Shown: positions 10,102 through 18,690, counted from the stretch's first letter. The stretch: 64,000 nt of DNA from Streptococcus suis (GCF_016775005.1 NZ_JAEUXI010000003.1:1-64000); one strand, 5' to 3'. Translations and numbers: made by a program. The notes: generated from the letters alone by a model not told the origin.

Positions 10102-10670
10102 TATCCGTTAAACTTTCTCATAATGGTATCAAAATCATCTTCTTCTAGATAAAAGTTGACAGCCTTGTCAAGTTTTTCTAAAGCTAGATCAATTTCGATA
10201 CGGTCTTCTGTGTCAAAACCTGATAGGACGTGGTTGACAACACTCATTTTTCCTTTTGGACGGCCAATGCCAATCTTAATGCGGTCAAACTCCTGTGTCC
10301 CAATATGCTTGACAATGGATTTGATCCCATTGTGACCACCTGCTGAGCCTTTTTGACGGAAACGGATTTTCCCAACAGCCATGTCCAAGTCATCGTAAGC
10401 CACCAGAATATCGGTTTCATCTAGACCATAATAGGTCATCAGGGCATGGACAGCCTTGCCTGATTCATTCATGAAGGTGGTTGGTTTAACCAGAAAGATT
10501 TTCTCACCGTCAATAAAGGTTGTGGCAATGTCCGCTTGGAAAATCTTGTCGTGGTTAAAGGTCACATTTTCACGCTTGGCAATCTTATCCAGCAACATAA
10601 AGCCGACATTGTGCTTAGTTTCAAAATAGCGGTCCCCGGGATTGCCCAGGCCGATGATCAATCGTGTCAT
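10101..10670 (-). CDS. pth: Peptidyl-tRNA hydrolase
   Basis: Recycles peptidyl-tRNAs released from ribosomes by hydrolysing the ester bond. The 189-residue product contains the family signature [17 protein letters not shown] near the N-terminus, with the catalytic His at residue 20. The tRNA-binding segment AYDDLDM and GGHNGIKS follow. It is preceded by GGAGAAAAA and is coupled to mfd. A candidate intergenic repeat lies directly upstream. Confidence 0.98.
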   Translation of the reverse strand: MTRLIIGLGNPGDRYFETKHNVGFMLLDKIAKRENVTFNHDKIFQADIATTFIDGEKIFLVKPTTFMNESGKAVHALMTYYGLDETDILVAYDDLDMAVGKIRFRQKGSAGGHNGIKSIVKHIGTQEFDRIKIGIGRPKGKMSVVNHVLSGFDTEDRIEIDLALEKLDKAVNFYLEEDDFDTIMRKFNG

Positions 10671-10683
10671 TTTTTCTCCTTAT

Positions 10684-10783
10684 CGTCACTTAGTTTATCT
10701 TTTATTACTTCGTTAACTCACCTTGCCGTACTCTAGTACTGCCTACGGTTCGTTGCCTAGTACTAAAAGCAAACTAAACGACT
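10684..10783. repeat. Candidate intergenic repeat element between ychF and pth
   Basis: About 100 bp that code for nothing, with imperfect terminal inverted repeats (GTCACTTAGTTT on the left; AAACTAAACGAC on the right). Two internal CTAGTACT-type motifs flank CGGTTCG. It resembles the short repeated elements scattered between genes in S. suis genomes (from memory; copy number could not be checked). Only one copy is evident in this window. Confidence 0.4.
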
Positions 10784-10792
10784 AGAAATACC

Positions 10793-10818
10793 AAAAGGCT
10801 GGAAAATACTTTCCAACC
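10793..10818 (-). terminator. Rho-independent terminator of ychF
   Basis: On the minus strand GGTTGGAAA (10810-10818) pairs with TTTCCAGCC (10797-10805) around a 4-nt loop, followed by TTTT. It lies 11 bp past the ychF stop. Confidence 0.8.
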
Positions 10819-10828
10819 TGATTGTCTA

Positions 10829-11944
10829 TTATACATTAAAGCGGAATTCCATGATGTCCCCGTCTTGAACGACGTATTCTTTTCCTTCTTCACGGAGGCG
10901 TCCTGCTTCCTTGACTGCCTTCTCAGAGCCGTAGGTCATCAAATCATTATAGGACATGGTGACGGCACGGATAAAGCCTTTTTCGAAGTCTGAGTGGATG
11001 ATACCAGCACATTGAGGGGCTTTCATACCGCGCTTGAAGGTCCAAGCACGAACTTCCTTCTCCCCTGCTGTAAAGTAGGTGCCAAGTCCAAGCAAGTGAT
11101 AGGCTGCACGTGTTAATTTGTCCACGCCAGATTCTGTTAATCCAAGGGCTTCCAAAAACTCACCCTTGTCTTCATCATCGAGTTCTGAAATTTCTTCTTC
11201 CGCACGCGCAGAAATCACTACCACTTCTGCATTTTCTGTTGCTGCAAAGTCACGGATTTGCTGCACATAGCTGATAGAGTCAGGATCTGCTACCTTGTCT
11301 TCATCGACGTTGGCAACATAGAGGACTGGCTTGGTGGTCAAGAGGAAGAGTTGTTTAACGATTTTTTGTTCTTCATCTGTGAAGTCAACTGTACGAGCAG
11401 ATTTTCCGTCTTCTAGGACAGGTTTGATTTTTTCAAGAACTGAAAATTCTGCGACAGAATCCTTGTCTTTTTGCGTACGGGCCATTTTTTCTACACGCGC
11501 ATAACGCTTGTTGATGCTCTCTAGGTCCGCCAAAATCAATTCCAGGTTAATGGTATCAATATCTGCGATTGGGTCCACAAAGGCGTCTTCACGGCCTTGT
11601 TCACGCATGACATTTTCATCGTCAAAGGCACGCACCACATGAACAATAGCGTCAACTTCACGGATATTGGCCAAGAATTTATTTCCAAGCCCTTCACCTT
11701 TAGAGGCACCTTTTACGATACCAGCAATATCGGTAAATTCAAAAGTCGTCGGGACTGTTTTTTTAGGAGTGATGAGTTCTGTCAACTTCTGCAAACGCTC
11801 ATCAGGCACTTCTACCATGCCGACGTTTGGATCAATGGTCGCGAAAGGGTAGTTTGCAGCTTCTGCTCCTGCCTTGGTAATTGCGTTAAATAGGGTTGAT
11901 TTACCAACGTTTGGCAAACCGACGATTCCTGCTGTTAAAGCCAT
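10829..11944 (-). CDS. ychF: Redox-responsive GTPase/ATPase YchF (OLA1 family)
   Basis: Obg-family P-loop protein that binds ribosomes and prefers ATP; implicated in stress responses. The 371-residue protein has the G1 motif [15 protein letters not shown] at residues 8-22, the DIAG G3 motif and a C-terminal TGS domain ([12 protein letters not shown]...[12 protein letters not shown]). Length is standard. It has its own terminator downstream and a GGAGAG binding site. Position between the XRE/DUF951 genes and pth matches other streptococci. Confidence 0.97.
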   Translation of the reverse strand: MALTAGIVGLPNVGKSTLFNAITKAGAEAANYPFATIDPNVGMVEVPDERLQKLTELITPKKTVPTTFEFTDIAGIVKGASKGEGLGNKFLANIREVDAIVHVVRAFDDENVMREQGREDAFVDPIADIDTINLELILADLESINKRYARVEKMARTQKDKDSVAEFSVLEKIKPVLEDGKSARTVDFTDEEQKIVKQLFLLTTKPVLYVANVDEDKVADPDSISYVQQIRDFAATENAEVVVISARAEEEISELDDEDKGEFLEALGLTESGVDKLTRAAYHLLGLGTYFTAGEKEVRAWTFKRGMKAPQCAGIIHSDFEKGFIRAVTMSYNDLMTYGSEKAVKEAGRLREEGKEYVVQDGDIMEFRFNV

Positions 11945-12004
11945 GTTTTTTTACTCTCCAATTAAAAATTCAATCATGACTATTATAGCAGAAAAGTAGA
12001 GAAA

Positions 12005-12026
12005 AAGCTTGCTGTTTGGCAAGCTT
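12005..12026 (-). terminator. Terminator of the XRE regulator gene
   Basis: Perfect 8-bp inverted repeat AAGCTTGC/GCAAGCTT with a 6-nt loop, immediately after the stop codon. It is followed on the minus strand by TTTTTC. Confidence 0.85.
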
Positions 12027-12028
12027 CG

Positions 12029-12388
12029 TTAAAAATAATGCATAATGAAAAATGAACCTAAAACAACAACTGCAACAAAAATGAGAGAGATAATATCTCC
12101 TCTTGTAAGAGGTCGTTTGGATTCTTCGTTCAAGTATTCCCAAACATTCATTTTTCCTCGCTGTTCCACCACAATTTCCTTCTCAGGCTCTTTTCCTAAA
12201 ACCAGATAATCCAGACTGACACCAAAGATTTCTGCCAGCTGGACCAGTTTGTCGATGTCTGGCGTTGCTTCACCATTTTCCCACTTTGAAACAGCCTGAC
12301 GGGAAATATAGAGTTTCTCTGCCAACTCATCTTGGGATAGGTTATTGGTTGTGCGTAAAACTCGAATTTGCTGTGCCAACTGATTCAT
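12029..12388 (-). CDS. Membrane-anchored XRE-family regulator
   Basis: A 119-residue protein with a Cro/cI-type helix-turn-helix at about residues 5-60 (LSQDELAEKLYISRQAVSKWENGEATPD). A linker and a single C-terminal membrane helix (IISLIFVAVVVLGSFFIMHYF) follow. The architecture suggests a DNA-binding protein tethered to the membrane, perhaps sensing envelope state; target and ligand are unknown. Two in-frame ATGs exist (12394 and 12388). The AGGAGG site lies only 2 nt from the first but 8 nt from the second, so 12388 is preferred. Confidence 0.85.
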   Translation of the reverse strand: MNQLAQQIRVLRTTNNLSQDELAEKLYISRQAVSKWENGEATPDIDKLVQLAEIFGVSLDYLVLGKEPEKEIVVEQRGKMNVWEYLNEESKRPLTRGDIISLIFVAVVVLGSFFIMHYF

Positions 12389-12491
12389 GTTCATGTCCTC
12401 CTCTTTTTTATAAGTCTATTATAGTTTAGAAAGGAACAGTTGACTAGCACTTTTTAGGAAATATTCGCAACCAGCAGTTGCAAACTGTCAA

Positions 12492-12695
12492 CTAGGTTTC
12501 ACTAGGCAGCACTTGTTGCATTTTTCGTTTAAAATCATGCCGGCTCATCATGACTACATGGTCACAGTTGGTACAACGGATTTTGATATCCGCTCCTAGA
12601 CGGATAACCTCCCATTTATTGGCCTTCTTGCCGGTCGATTTGATGACACAGGCATGAGGCTTTTTCATTTCGACAAATGATCCTAATTGATACAT
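12492..12695 (-). CDS. DUF951 family small zinc-ribbon-like protein
   Basis: A 67-residue protein with a conserved CTNCDH stretch (residues 41-46) and a basic middle (KSTGKKANKWEVIRLGADIKIRC), typical of DUF951. Members sit beside dnaN and ychF across Firmicutes. Nucleic-acid binding is a plausible reading of the basic, cysteine-containing fold but is not shown. It starts 9 bp after the lipid kinase gene with a good AAGGAG site, so it is probably co-transcribed with it. Confidence 0.88.
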   Translation of the reverse strand: MYQLGSFVEMKKPHACVIKSTGKKANKWEVIRLGADIKIRCTNCDHVVMMSRHDFKRKMQQVLPSET

Positions 12696-12704
12696 ACTTT
12701 CTCC

Positions 12705-13586
12705 TTATCGGTATATCCTTCGTTCTTGACAGTTTAAAACAATCTCTCTAGCTTCTACTACCTCACCATCTATTTGGATGGCTATTACTTCATCTGCTAT
12801 GACAGTGACTTCCTTGGCTATGCAGTGTTGGATAATCTTAGACGATTTATGACGATGAAAAATCATTTCCAATAGCGCCGTTATTCGATAAAAGAGAGAA
12901 CCAGTAGCAAACCAAACCAGGTGCAACTGAGCTTGAAAGGGACTAGCGTCCGGCCAAATCATGATTCCCCCTCCAAAATAGGGATTGTTGGCCAAGGATA
13001 GAAAGAATAGGCGGTCTAAACGCATCTGCTCCCCGTCCAACTCCACTTGGACTGACAGAGGGGATTGACCAAATAAACTTCTTAGACCAAACAAGAGATA
13101 GGCTAGTTTCCCTAAACCAACTGTCTTTAACCATCTTTTGGTCCTCGATCCTTCTGAATAGGCGATAACCTGGGCAGCAAATCCTAAATCCAGACTATTG
13201 ACGACAACTCCAAAATTCGATTTGAGAACTGTGATAGGGGTTGTGCGCTTTTCTATCAGCGCCTCCATCACTTGATGGATATCTTTGATAGCAAGGGCAC
13301 GAGCAAAATCATTTCCAGATCCTGTCGGAAAATAGGCAAAAGGGATGTTCTCCGGCAGGGCCGTTAAGGCTTTTGATAGGGTTCCATCTCCTCCCAAAAT
13401 CAACAAAGCATCCTGGTCTGGTTCGAACTCCGCCAAGATAGCCTGAATCTGACTGTACTCATCATCCACTCCCCTGGTCAAAAAAATAGTAGGGACTAGC
13501 TGTGGATAGGTATCACTTACCTCTTGGATAAGCGACTGTGCTCCCTGACTCCCTGCCTGAGGATTGGCTAAAATAAATAGCTTCAT
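12705..13586 (-). CDS. Diacylglycerol kinase-family lipid kinase
   Basis: A 293-residue soluble lipid kinase of the DagK/YegS family. The N-terminal catalytic domain shows LILGGDGTLSKAL (about residues 62-74) and FPTGSGNDFARAL, the nucleotide-binding loops of this family. The C-terminal beta-rich domain ends in the usual DGE...V motif (IQIDGEVVEAREIVL). It probably recycles diacylglycerol to phosphatidic acid during lipoteichoic acid synthesis, but substrate specificity cannot be read from sequence. The gene lies between dnaN (with its own terminator) and the DUF951 gene. Confidence 0.88.
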   Translation of the reverse strand: MKLFILANPQAGSQGAQSLIQEVSDTYPQLVPTIFLTRGVDDEYSQIQAILAEFEPDQDALLILGGDGTLSKALTALPENIPFAYFPTGSGNDFARALAIKDIHQVMEALIEKRTTPITVLKSNFGVVVNSLDLGFAAQVIAYSEGSRTKRWLKTVGLGKLAYLLFGLRSLFGQSPLSVQVELDGEQMRLDRLFFLSLANNPYFGGGIMIWPDASPFQAQLHLVWFATGSLFYRITALLEMIFHRHKSSKIIQHCIAKEVTVIADEVIAIQIDGEVVEAREIVLNCQERRIYR

Positions 13587-13629
13587 ACAATACTCTTTTT
13601 TAAGATTTTTTTCTAGTATAACATAAAAA

Positions 13630-13649
13630 AACGTCCTTAGAAGAACGTT
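13630..13649 (-). terminator. Terminator after dnaN
   Basis: AACGTCCT and AGAACGTT pair around TAGA (one G-U pair), with A and T runs on both sides, 11 bp past the dnaN stop. It would work best on the minus strand, ending the dnaA-dnaN transcript. Confidence 0.8.
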
Positions 13650-13659
13650 TTTTAAGATT

Positions 13660-14796
13660 TTAGTTGGTCCGAACTGGCGTAATCAATTGAATAAAGGATT
13701 CGTCTTCTTTATTTGGCACAACTGTGAACGGACGGACCGGAGAAATGAAGCTAACTTTTACCTGCTCGCTAGCAACAGCTTTCAGTGAATCGATCAAGTA
13801 ACTTGGGTTGAAACTAATGACAAGATCCTGCCCAGTCACTTCTAGGGCATCCAATTCTTCATTTACCTTTCCGACTTCAGGTGAGTGAACGTAAGCTGTT
13901 ACGCTACCGTCTTTGATTTCCAACTTCACTGTTCCATTTTGTGTTGCATTTGACAAGAGACGGGCACGCTCCATTGCATGTCGGAGATTTGCGGTGTCAA
14001 ATACTGCGCTGGTATTAAATTCTGCTGGAATCAACCGGTCAGTATCAGGGTAGGTTCCTTCAAGCAAACGTGTATAGAAGCTGATATGCTCGCTTCTGAA
14101 CAAGAGTTGGTTATTAGAGAAGAAGACTTCAACAGTTTCCACTTCATCTGTAAAGACTGAGGTAAATTCTCTGAGGGAACGGCTTGGAATAACAACGTTG
14201 AAATTATCTCCTGCTTTTTCAAGTTGGAGTTTACGCTGGCTCATACGGTGGGAGTCTGTTGCAACTGTTTTTAATTCTGTATGGTTTGAAAGAACAAAAT
14301 GAACCCCAGTCAAGATTGGGCGACTCTCTTGAGTCGATGCTGCGAAGGCTGTTTCATTGATGGTTTGTTTCAATAACTTGGTTTCCAATACCAAAGGCGT
14401 TGTTGCTGGAACTTCTTGCAAACGTGGATAGAGTTCTGCTTCTTTTCCTTTCAAAGTGATTTCTGATTTACCACTGGTTAACACAACTTGCTTTTGTTCA
14501 ATCTCAGTAAAATCAACAACAATATCTGGAAGACTAGAAATGACATTGATGAAAAAGGCAGCCTCTAAAAGAATGGAGCCTGTTTGGCTAACCAAAAGTC
14601 CTGCATTTTCATCTTGAACGGAAATATAATTTTCAATTGAAATCTGACCATTTGAACCTGTAAGGCTGATACCGTCAGTTGTAACATCGATTTTTACAGT
14701 TGAAAGAACAGGGATTGCATTTTTACTGCTGATGGCTCTTTTGGTAATATTCAATGCTTGCAGAAAAACTGTCTTATTGATAGCGAATTGAATCAT
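13660..14796 (-). CDS. dnaN: DNA polymerase III beta subunit (sliding clamp)
   Basis: Ring-shaped processivity clamp for the replicative polymerase; also an assembly platform for repair proteins. The 378-residue protein has the three clamp domains. The N-terminal segment MIQFAINKTVFLQALN and the C-terminal PVRPFTVVP and QLITPVRTN stretches are characteristic. It is downstream of dnaA in the universal dnaA-dnaN pair. The 155-bp gap between them carries the origin unwinding site. The AAAGGAG site lies directly beside the AT-rich trio element. Confidence 0.98.
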   Translation of the reverse strand: MIQFAINKTVFLQALNITKRAISSKNAIPVLSTVKIDVTTDGISLTGSNGQISIENYISVQDENAGLLVSQTGSILLEAAFFINVISSLPDIVVDFTEIEQKQVVLTSGKSEITLKGKEAELYPRLQEVPATTPLVLETKLLKQTINETAFAASTQESRPILTGVHFVLSNHTELKTVATDSHRMSQRKLQLEKAGDNFNVVIPSRSLREFTSVFTDEVETVEVFFSNNQLLFRSEHISFYTRLLEGTYPDTDRLIPAEFNTSAVFDTANLRHAMERARLLSNATQNGTVKLEIKDGSVTAYVHSPEVGKVNEELDALEVTGQDLVISFNPSYLIDSLKAVASEQVKVSFISPVRPFTVVPNKEDESFIQLITPVRTN

Positions 14797-14951
14797 GGAT
14801 TCTCCTTTATATTTATTAATAATAAGATTAGTAGTAGTAGTAGGTCTTGTGTATAGTGTGGAAAAATAGGTTCAACCCTTGTCAAGTCTGAAAAACTAGC
14901 TTGTTCACAACTTGTGGAAAACTGTGGAAGAAAATAAAAACTTATCCACAG
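14797..14951. other. oriC: oriC part 1: DnaA boxes and DnaA-trio unwinding element
   Basis: Non-coding gap between dnaA and dnaN. It holds a consensus DnaA box TTATCCACA (14942-14950) and several near-matches: TTGTTCACA at 14901-14909, and inverted copies at 14912-14920, 14923-14931 and 14857-14865. Reading from dnaA toward dnaN, the last box is followed after about 13 bp by five CTA triplets (complement of 14829-14843) and then ATC and TTA triplets down to 14817. This is the DnaA-trio pattern of the bacterial basal unwinding system. Confidence 0.88.
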
Positions 14952-16334
14952 CTAGCGAATTTTATTTTTGATATTGGTGATTTCAATTTCTAGATTATCA
15001 CTGTCCACCAGCATGTTGCGAATCTTATTGTAGGCATGCATGACGGTTGTATGGTCACGATTGCCAAAAGCTCGACCAATTTTTGGAAGGGAATTGTCTG
15101 TCATTTCACGTGCCAAATACATGGCTACCTGACGCGCGTGCACAATATGCTGCACACGTTTTGCTCCCTGGATTTCCTTTAGGCTGACTCCGTAGAAATT
15201 ACCGACTTCTGTTTGGATTTTTTCAATTGGAATGACTGTATTGCGAGGATTGGACTGGTTGCGCGATCGAATTGCTTCTGCTGCCACTTCCACGCTGATT
15301 TCATCCAAATTCTTTATTTTAGCCAGTAAGTCAATATCTTTCAGTGCTCCTTCTAGGTCTCGGACATTGGATTCAAAGGATCCTGCGATGTATTTCAAGG
15401 TTTCCATCGGAAAGACATAAGGACTGTCTTGGATTTTACTCTGTAAAATAGCAATCCGAGTTTCTAAATCAGGTGGGTAGATTTCATTGGTCAAGCCCCA
15501 GCTAAAACGAGAGACTAGTCGTTCTTCTAGGTTATCCAAGTTTTTAGGATTGCGGTCACTGGTTAGAACAATCTGGCTATTTTTCCCGTGCAGGGTATTG
15601 AAAGTATTAAAGAATTCTTCCTGTGTCGCCTTTTTATTTTTTAGGGTCTGGATATCGTCAATTAGGAGCAGGTCAAGATTGCGGTACATGTTCTCAAAGT
15701 CCTTGAGTTTATCCAGACGATTGTGCTCGACATAGTCACTGAGGAAGGTCTCGGAAGTAACATATTTAACACGCGCGTGAGGATTAGCTTCAAGTACACG
15801 ATTACCAATTGCATTGAGGAGGTGGGTTTTTCCTAATCCTGGGCCCCCATAGATAAAGAGTGGATTATAATAGCCTCCAAGGTTATCTGCTACGGCCAAG
15901 GCTGCAGCTTTAGAGAGCATGTTATTGTCACCCTGGACAAAATTATCAAAAGTATATTGAGATTTGATATCAGGATGTCCTTGCTGAACAGCTGGTGGTA
16001 TCAATTCTTCTTGAACGACTCTAGCTACTGTTACTTCTTGTTTCAGAGGGGCTGGCTGTGTGTCCGTTGTTGAGTCCAGCTTTTCGAGAATTTTAAAACC
16101 GAGTTGAAAATCTCTGCCATAGACTTCGTAGCTGGCAGCATCAATCAATTCTTTAAAGTTCTTTGATTTTTCCCAATAGCGTTGTTTGAATTCTTTTGGA
16201 AGTTGAATCATTACTTCTTGATCGGTGATTTGGGCCAGGCTTGCACCAACAATATAGAATTCATAGATGTTTTTTGGAATATTTTCCTTAGCTAATTCAA
16301 TAAAAATAGACCAAAATTCTTCTTCTTTCGTCAT
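14952..16334 (-). CDS. dnaA: Chromosomal replication initiator DnaA
   Basis: AAA+ protein that binds DnaA boxes and melts the origin. The 460-residue protein has the N-terminal DnaB/DnaD-interaction domain (residues 1-80) and a variable linker. The AAA+ core carries Walker A GGPGLGKTH and Walker B LLIDDIQ. The C-terminal DNA-binding domain has the signature GNRDHTTVMHAYNKI. It is flanked on both sides by DnaA-box clusters, which identifies this as the chromosomal origin and suggests autoregulation. The start has a good AGGAGG site. Confidence 0.98.
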   Translation of the reverse strand: MTKEEEFWSIFIELAKENIPKNIYEFYIVGASLAQITDQEVMIQLPKEFKQRYWEKSKNFKELIDAASYEVYGRDFQLGFKILEKLDSTTDTQPAPLKQEVTVARVVQEELIPPAVQQGHPDIKSQYTFDNFVQGDNNMLSKAAALAVADNLGGYYNPLFIYGGPGLGKTHLLNAIGNRVLEANPHARVKYVTSETFLSDYVEHNRLDKLKDFENMYRNLDLLLIDDIQTLKNKKATQEEFFNTFNTLHGKNSQIVLTSDRNPKNLDNLEERLVSRFSWGLTNEIYPPDLETRIAILQSKIQDSPYVFPMETLKYIAGSFESNVRDLEGALKDIDLLAKIKNLDEISVEVAAEAIRSRNQSNPRNTVIPIEKIQTEVGNFYGVSLKEIQGAKRVQHIVHARQVAMYLAREMTDNSLPKIGRAFGNRDHTTVMHAYNKIRNMLVDSDNLEIEITNIKNKIR

Positions 16335-16390
16335 GACTGCCTCCTTTCGATGAGAAATGCTTTCCCCTAGTGTACCATAAATCCCAAAAG

Positions 16391-16453
16391 TTTTCCACAG
16401 ACAAAAAAACTAATTCACATTGTTTAAAAAAGTTTTCCACAATATGTGGAAAA
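16391..16453. other. oriC part 2: DnaA-box cluster upstream of dnaA
   Basis: Three TTTTCCACA-type DnaA boxes: 16391-16399, 16433-16441 and, inverted, 16445-16453. The last two form a perfect head-to-head pair separated by ATA. They lie in the dnaA promoter region between dnaA and parB. This supports a bipartite origin with boxes on both sides of dnaA, plus autorepression. Confidence 0.7.
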
Positions 16454-16462
16454 TACAAAAAA

Positions 16463-16479
16463 GACTGGTAAGACCAGCC
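16463..16479 (-). terminator. Terminator of parB
   Basis: GACTGGT and ACCAGCC pair around a 3-nt loop (one G-U pair) and are followed on the minus strand by a TTTTTT run. It lies about 60 bp beyond the parB stop. Confidence 0.75.
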
Positions 16480-16537
16480 TTTTCTGCTTCTTTTGTCTGT
16501 GTACAAGCCTGTCGATGAAAAATTTCCACTCACAGGG

Positions 16538-17296
16538 TTATTTTAAGTTGTTGATAAGTCTTTCTAATTCTTCTAGGTTTGAAAAGTGGATGGATAGCTT
16601 TCCTTGCCCATTTGCTTTTTGGTGAATCTGAACCAGAGTTCCAAAACGCTTGCGTAGTTGGTTTTCGATTTCTTGTTTGAACAGATCTTGTTTAGCTACT
16701 CCTTTTTTCTTTCGAGGAGCCAAGATACTTTCTAGTTTTCGAACACTCATTTCCTGTTTTTCAATTGTCTCAATCCAGTCTTGCTGCTCCTTTTCAGACA
16801 ATCCGATGAGAAGTCGAGCATGTCCCTGGCTTAGCCTGCCACTTTCGACTGCTTCTTGACTGGCTGGACTGAGCTGCAAGAGTCTGAGGATATTGCTGAT
16901 ATAGGGCCGTGATTTTCCCATTTGTCCAGCAATCTCGTCGTGGGTCATACCTCGCTCAATGAGCCGTTGATAGGAATGGGCTTCCTCGATAGGGTTGAGA
17001 TCTGAGCGCTGGAGATTTTCGATAATGGCTTGATTGAGCAACTCCTTATCTGTCAGCTCCTTGACAATAACAGGAACTGTCTCTAAGCCAGCTAGTTTAC
17101 TGGCTCGCAACCGTCTTTCACCAGCCAGCAATTCATAGCCATGGATAGCCGATTTTCGAACAATCAAGGGTTGAATAATCCCGTTCATCTGAATAGACTG
17201 GGCCAATTCCTGAAGCTTGTCAGGATCAAATTGTTGGCGTGGTTGATAGGGATTGGGAATAATATCAGTTGGAGATAGATAGAGTAATTCTTCCAT
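16538..17296 (-). CDS. parB: Chromosome partitioning protein ParB (Spo0J)
   Basis: CTPase DNA clamp that loads at parS sites and recruits SMC for origin segregation. The 252-residue protein has the N-terminal ParB/CTP-binding domain (PNPYQPR, LLAGERRLRASKLAG, IENLQRSDLNPIEEA), a helix-turn-helix (MTHDEIAGQMGKSRPYISNILRLL) and a C-terminal dimerisation segment. No parA is adjacent, as expected for streptococci, which keep ParB and SMC but lack ParA. Candidate parS sites lie at 19.2, 34.4 and 59.5 kb. The gene follows htrA, separated from it by a strong terminator. Confidence 0.96.
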   Translation of the reverse strand: MEELLYLSPTDIIPNPYQPRQQFDPDKLQELAQSIQMNGIIQPLIVRKSAIHGYELLAGERRLRASKLAGLETVPVIVKELTDKELLNQAIIENLQRSDLNPIEEAHSYQRLIERGMTHDEIAGQMGKSRPYISNILRLLQLSPASQEAVESGRLSQGHARLLIGLSEKEQQDWIETIEKQEMSVRKLESILAPRKKKGVAKQDLFKQEIENQLRKRFGTLVQIHQKANGQGKLSIHFSNLEELERLINNLK

Positions 17297-17319
17297 AAGG
17301 CTAATTCTAGCAAAAAAAA

Positions 17320-17347
17320 CTCTACTTTACAATAGTGTAAAGTAGAG
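17320..17347 (-). terminator. Terminator between htrA and parB
   Basis: Perfect 12-bp inverted repeat CTCTACTTTACA/TGTAAAGTAGAG with a 4-nt loop, followed on the minus strand by TTTTTTTT. It ends the htrA message; some read-through into parB is likely because parB begins only about 24 bp further on. Confidence 0.9.
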
Positions 17348-17357
17348 TTGGTCTTGA

Positions 17358-18539
17358 CTATTCTGTCAAGTCTTCTGTTGAGTGTGTCAACTTGATGGAA
17401 ACAGTTTGTTTTTGATTGTTACGATAGAAAGTCACTTCTATGCTATCGCCAATGCTGTGTTTATAAAGGGCGCTTTGTAAATCACTCTTATTTTCAATTG
17501 CTTGGTCATTGATCTCTGTAATGACATCATATTGCTTCAATACCCCATCAGCAGGAAGTCCTGCTTGTGTAGAAACGATAACAACTCCTGATGTAATGGA
17601 GAGATTGTCGAGACCAGCACTTGCTAGCTGACTAGTTGAGAGATCTGTCAAGTTAAACATATGAACACCGAGAGCCGGACGTGTGACCTTGCCAGCACTT
17701 TCCAGTTGATTGATAATAGTGACCACATCATTTGATGGAATCGCAAATCCCATCCCTTCGACAGAGACCCCAAGTCCAGAAGTTGAACTAGATGTAATTT
17801 TGCTTGAGTTGATTCCGATAACCTGTCCTTGAATATTGACTAAAGGACCCCCAGAGTTACCAGGGTTTATGGCTGTATCGGTTTGGATTGCATTTGTCGA
17901 AATGGTTTGACCATCATCAGTTTGCGAAGTGACCGTACGACTTAGACTAGAGACAATTCCCTGTGTCACAGAGTTGGCATAGACACTGCCGAGCGGGCTA
18001 CCGATAGCAATTGCCACTTCTCCAACTTTAATGGTATCAGAATCTGCAAAGGTTGCTACTGTTGTCACTTTTTCAGAAGAAATTTTGATAACGGCTAGGT
18101 CAGAATAGGTATCCGATCCGACCAACTCCCCTTGGATTTTTTCGCCAGAGGCCAGCAAGATTTCAATTTTTTCAGCCCCATCAATTACGTGAGTATTGGT
18201 TACGATATAGGCAGTATCTCCATCTTTTTTATAGATGACACCAGAACCTTCACCAGCAACTTGTAATTCATCTGAACTTGCTGTATTAGTTCCAAAAATA
18301 GAAGAAAATGTTGAGGCACTTGCCTGTCGGTAGTTGATAACCGATACAACAGCATCTTGTACGTTTTCCACAGCCTGAGTGACAGAGGTTTCATTATCAT
18401 AGCTGACCGTGCTGACCTGGGTCGTTCCAGACTGTTGATTAGATGAATTCCCCTGGAAAAGACCAAGCGTTAAGGCACCAGCCAAGCCACCACCAAAACC
18501 AAATAGGAATAAAATGATATATTTGAGGTATTTTTTCAT
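17358..18539 (-). CDS. htrA: Serine protease HtrA/DegP
   Basis: Membrane-anchored extracellular quality-control protease. The 393-residue protein has an N-terminal membrane anchor (about residues 6-27) and a Ser-rich linker. The trypsin-like domain shows catalytic His in TNTHVIDGA, Asp in YSDLAVIKI and Ser in NPGNSGGPL. One C-terminal PDZ domain follows. In streptococci HtrA handles heat and oxidative stress, misfolded exported proteins and competence peptide turnover. Two CiaR-type boxes upstream indicate control by the CiaRH two-component system. Gene order htrA-parB-dnaA is typical. Confidence 0.97.
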   Translation of the reverse strand: MKKYLKYIILFLFGFGGGLAGALTLGLFQGNSSNQQSGTTQVSTVSYDNETSVTQAVENVQDAVVSVINYRQASASTFSSIFGTNTASSDELQVAGEGSGVIYKKDGDTAYIVTNTHVIDGAEKIEILLASGEKIQGELVGSDTYSDLAVIKISSEKVTTVATFADSDTIKVGEVAIAIGSPLGSVYANSVTQGIVSSLSRTVTSQTDDGQTISTNAIQTDTAINPGNSGGPLVNIQGQVIGINSSKITSSSTSGLGVSVEGMGFAIPSNDVVTIINQLESAGKVTRPALGVHMFNLTDLSTSQLASAGLDNLSITSGVVIVSTQAGLPADGVLKQYDVITEINDQAIENKSDLQSALYKHSIGDSIEVTFYRNNQKQTVSIKLTHSTEDLTE

Positions 18540-18559
18540 ATAAGTACTCCTCCATATTT

Positions 18560-18607
18560 CTTAAGTTTTTCTTAATCATATAACCGTTTTCTTAATTATA
18601 ACTTAAA
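18560..18607 (-). promoter_or_regulatory. CiaR-box promoter of htrA
   Basis: On the minus strand TTTAAG-TTATA-ATTAAG (18591-18607) matches the CiaR consensus NTTAAG-N5-WTTAAG exactly. A second copy, ATTAAG-AAAAA-CTTAAG (18560-18576), has one mismatch. A TATATGAT-like -10 lies between them. htrA is a known CiaR target in pneumococcus. Confidence 0.78.
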
Positions 18608-18631
18608 CGCTCAAAAATGCAATCCACAAGC

Positions 18632-18640
18632 TGTGGATAA
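18632..18640 (-). other. Consensus DnaA box beyond htrA
   Basis: A perfect DnaA box (TGTGGATAA as written) lies in the htrA-rlmH gap, with a near-match AATCCACAA at 18621-18629. It marks an outlying DnaA site about 2.3 kb from the dnaA start. Confidence 0.6.
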
Positions 18641-18690
18641 CTTTTGTGGACAAGCAGTTTAATATTTATCAGTCCAGTACTCTGAGTTTG

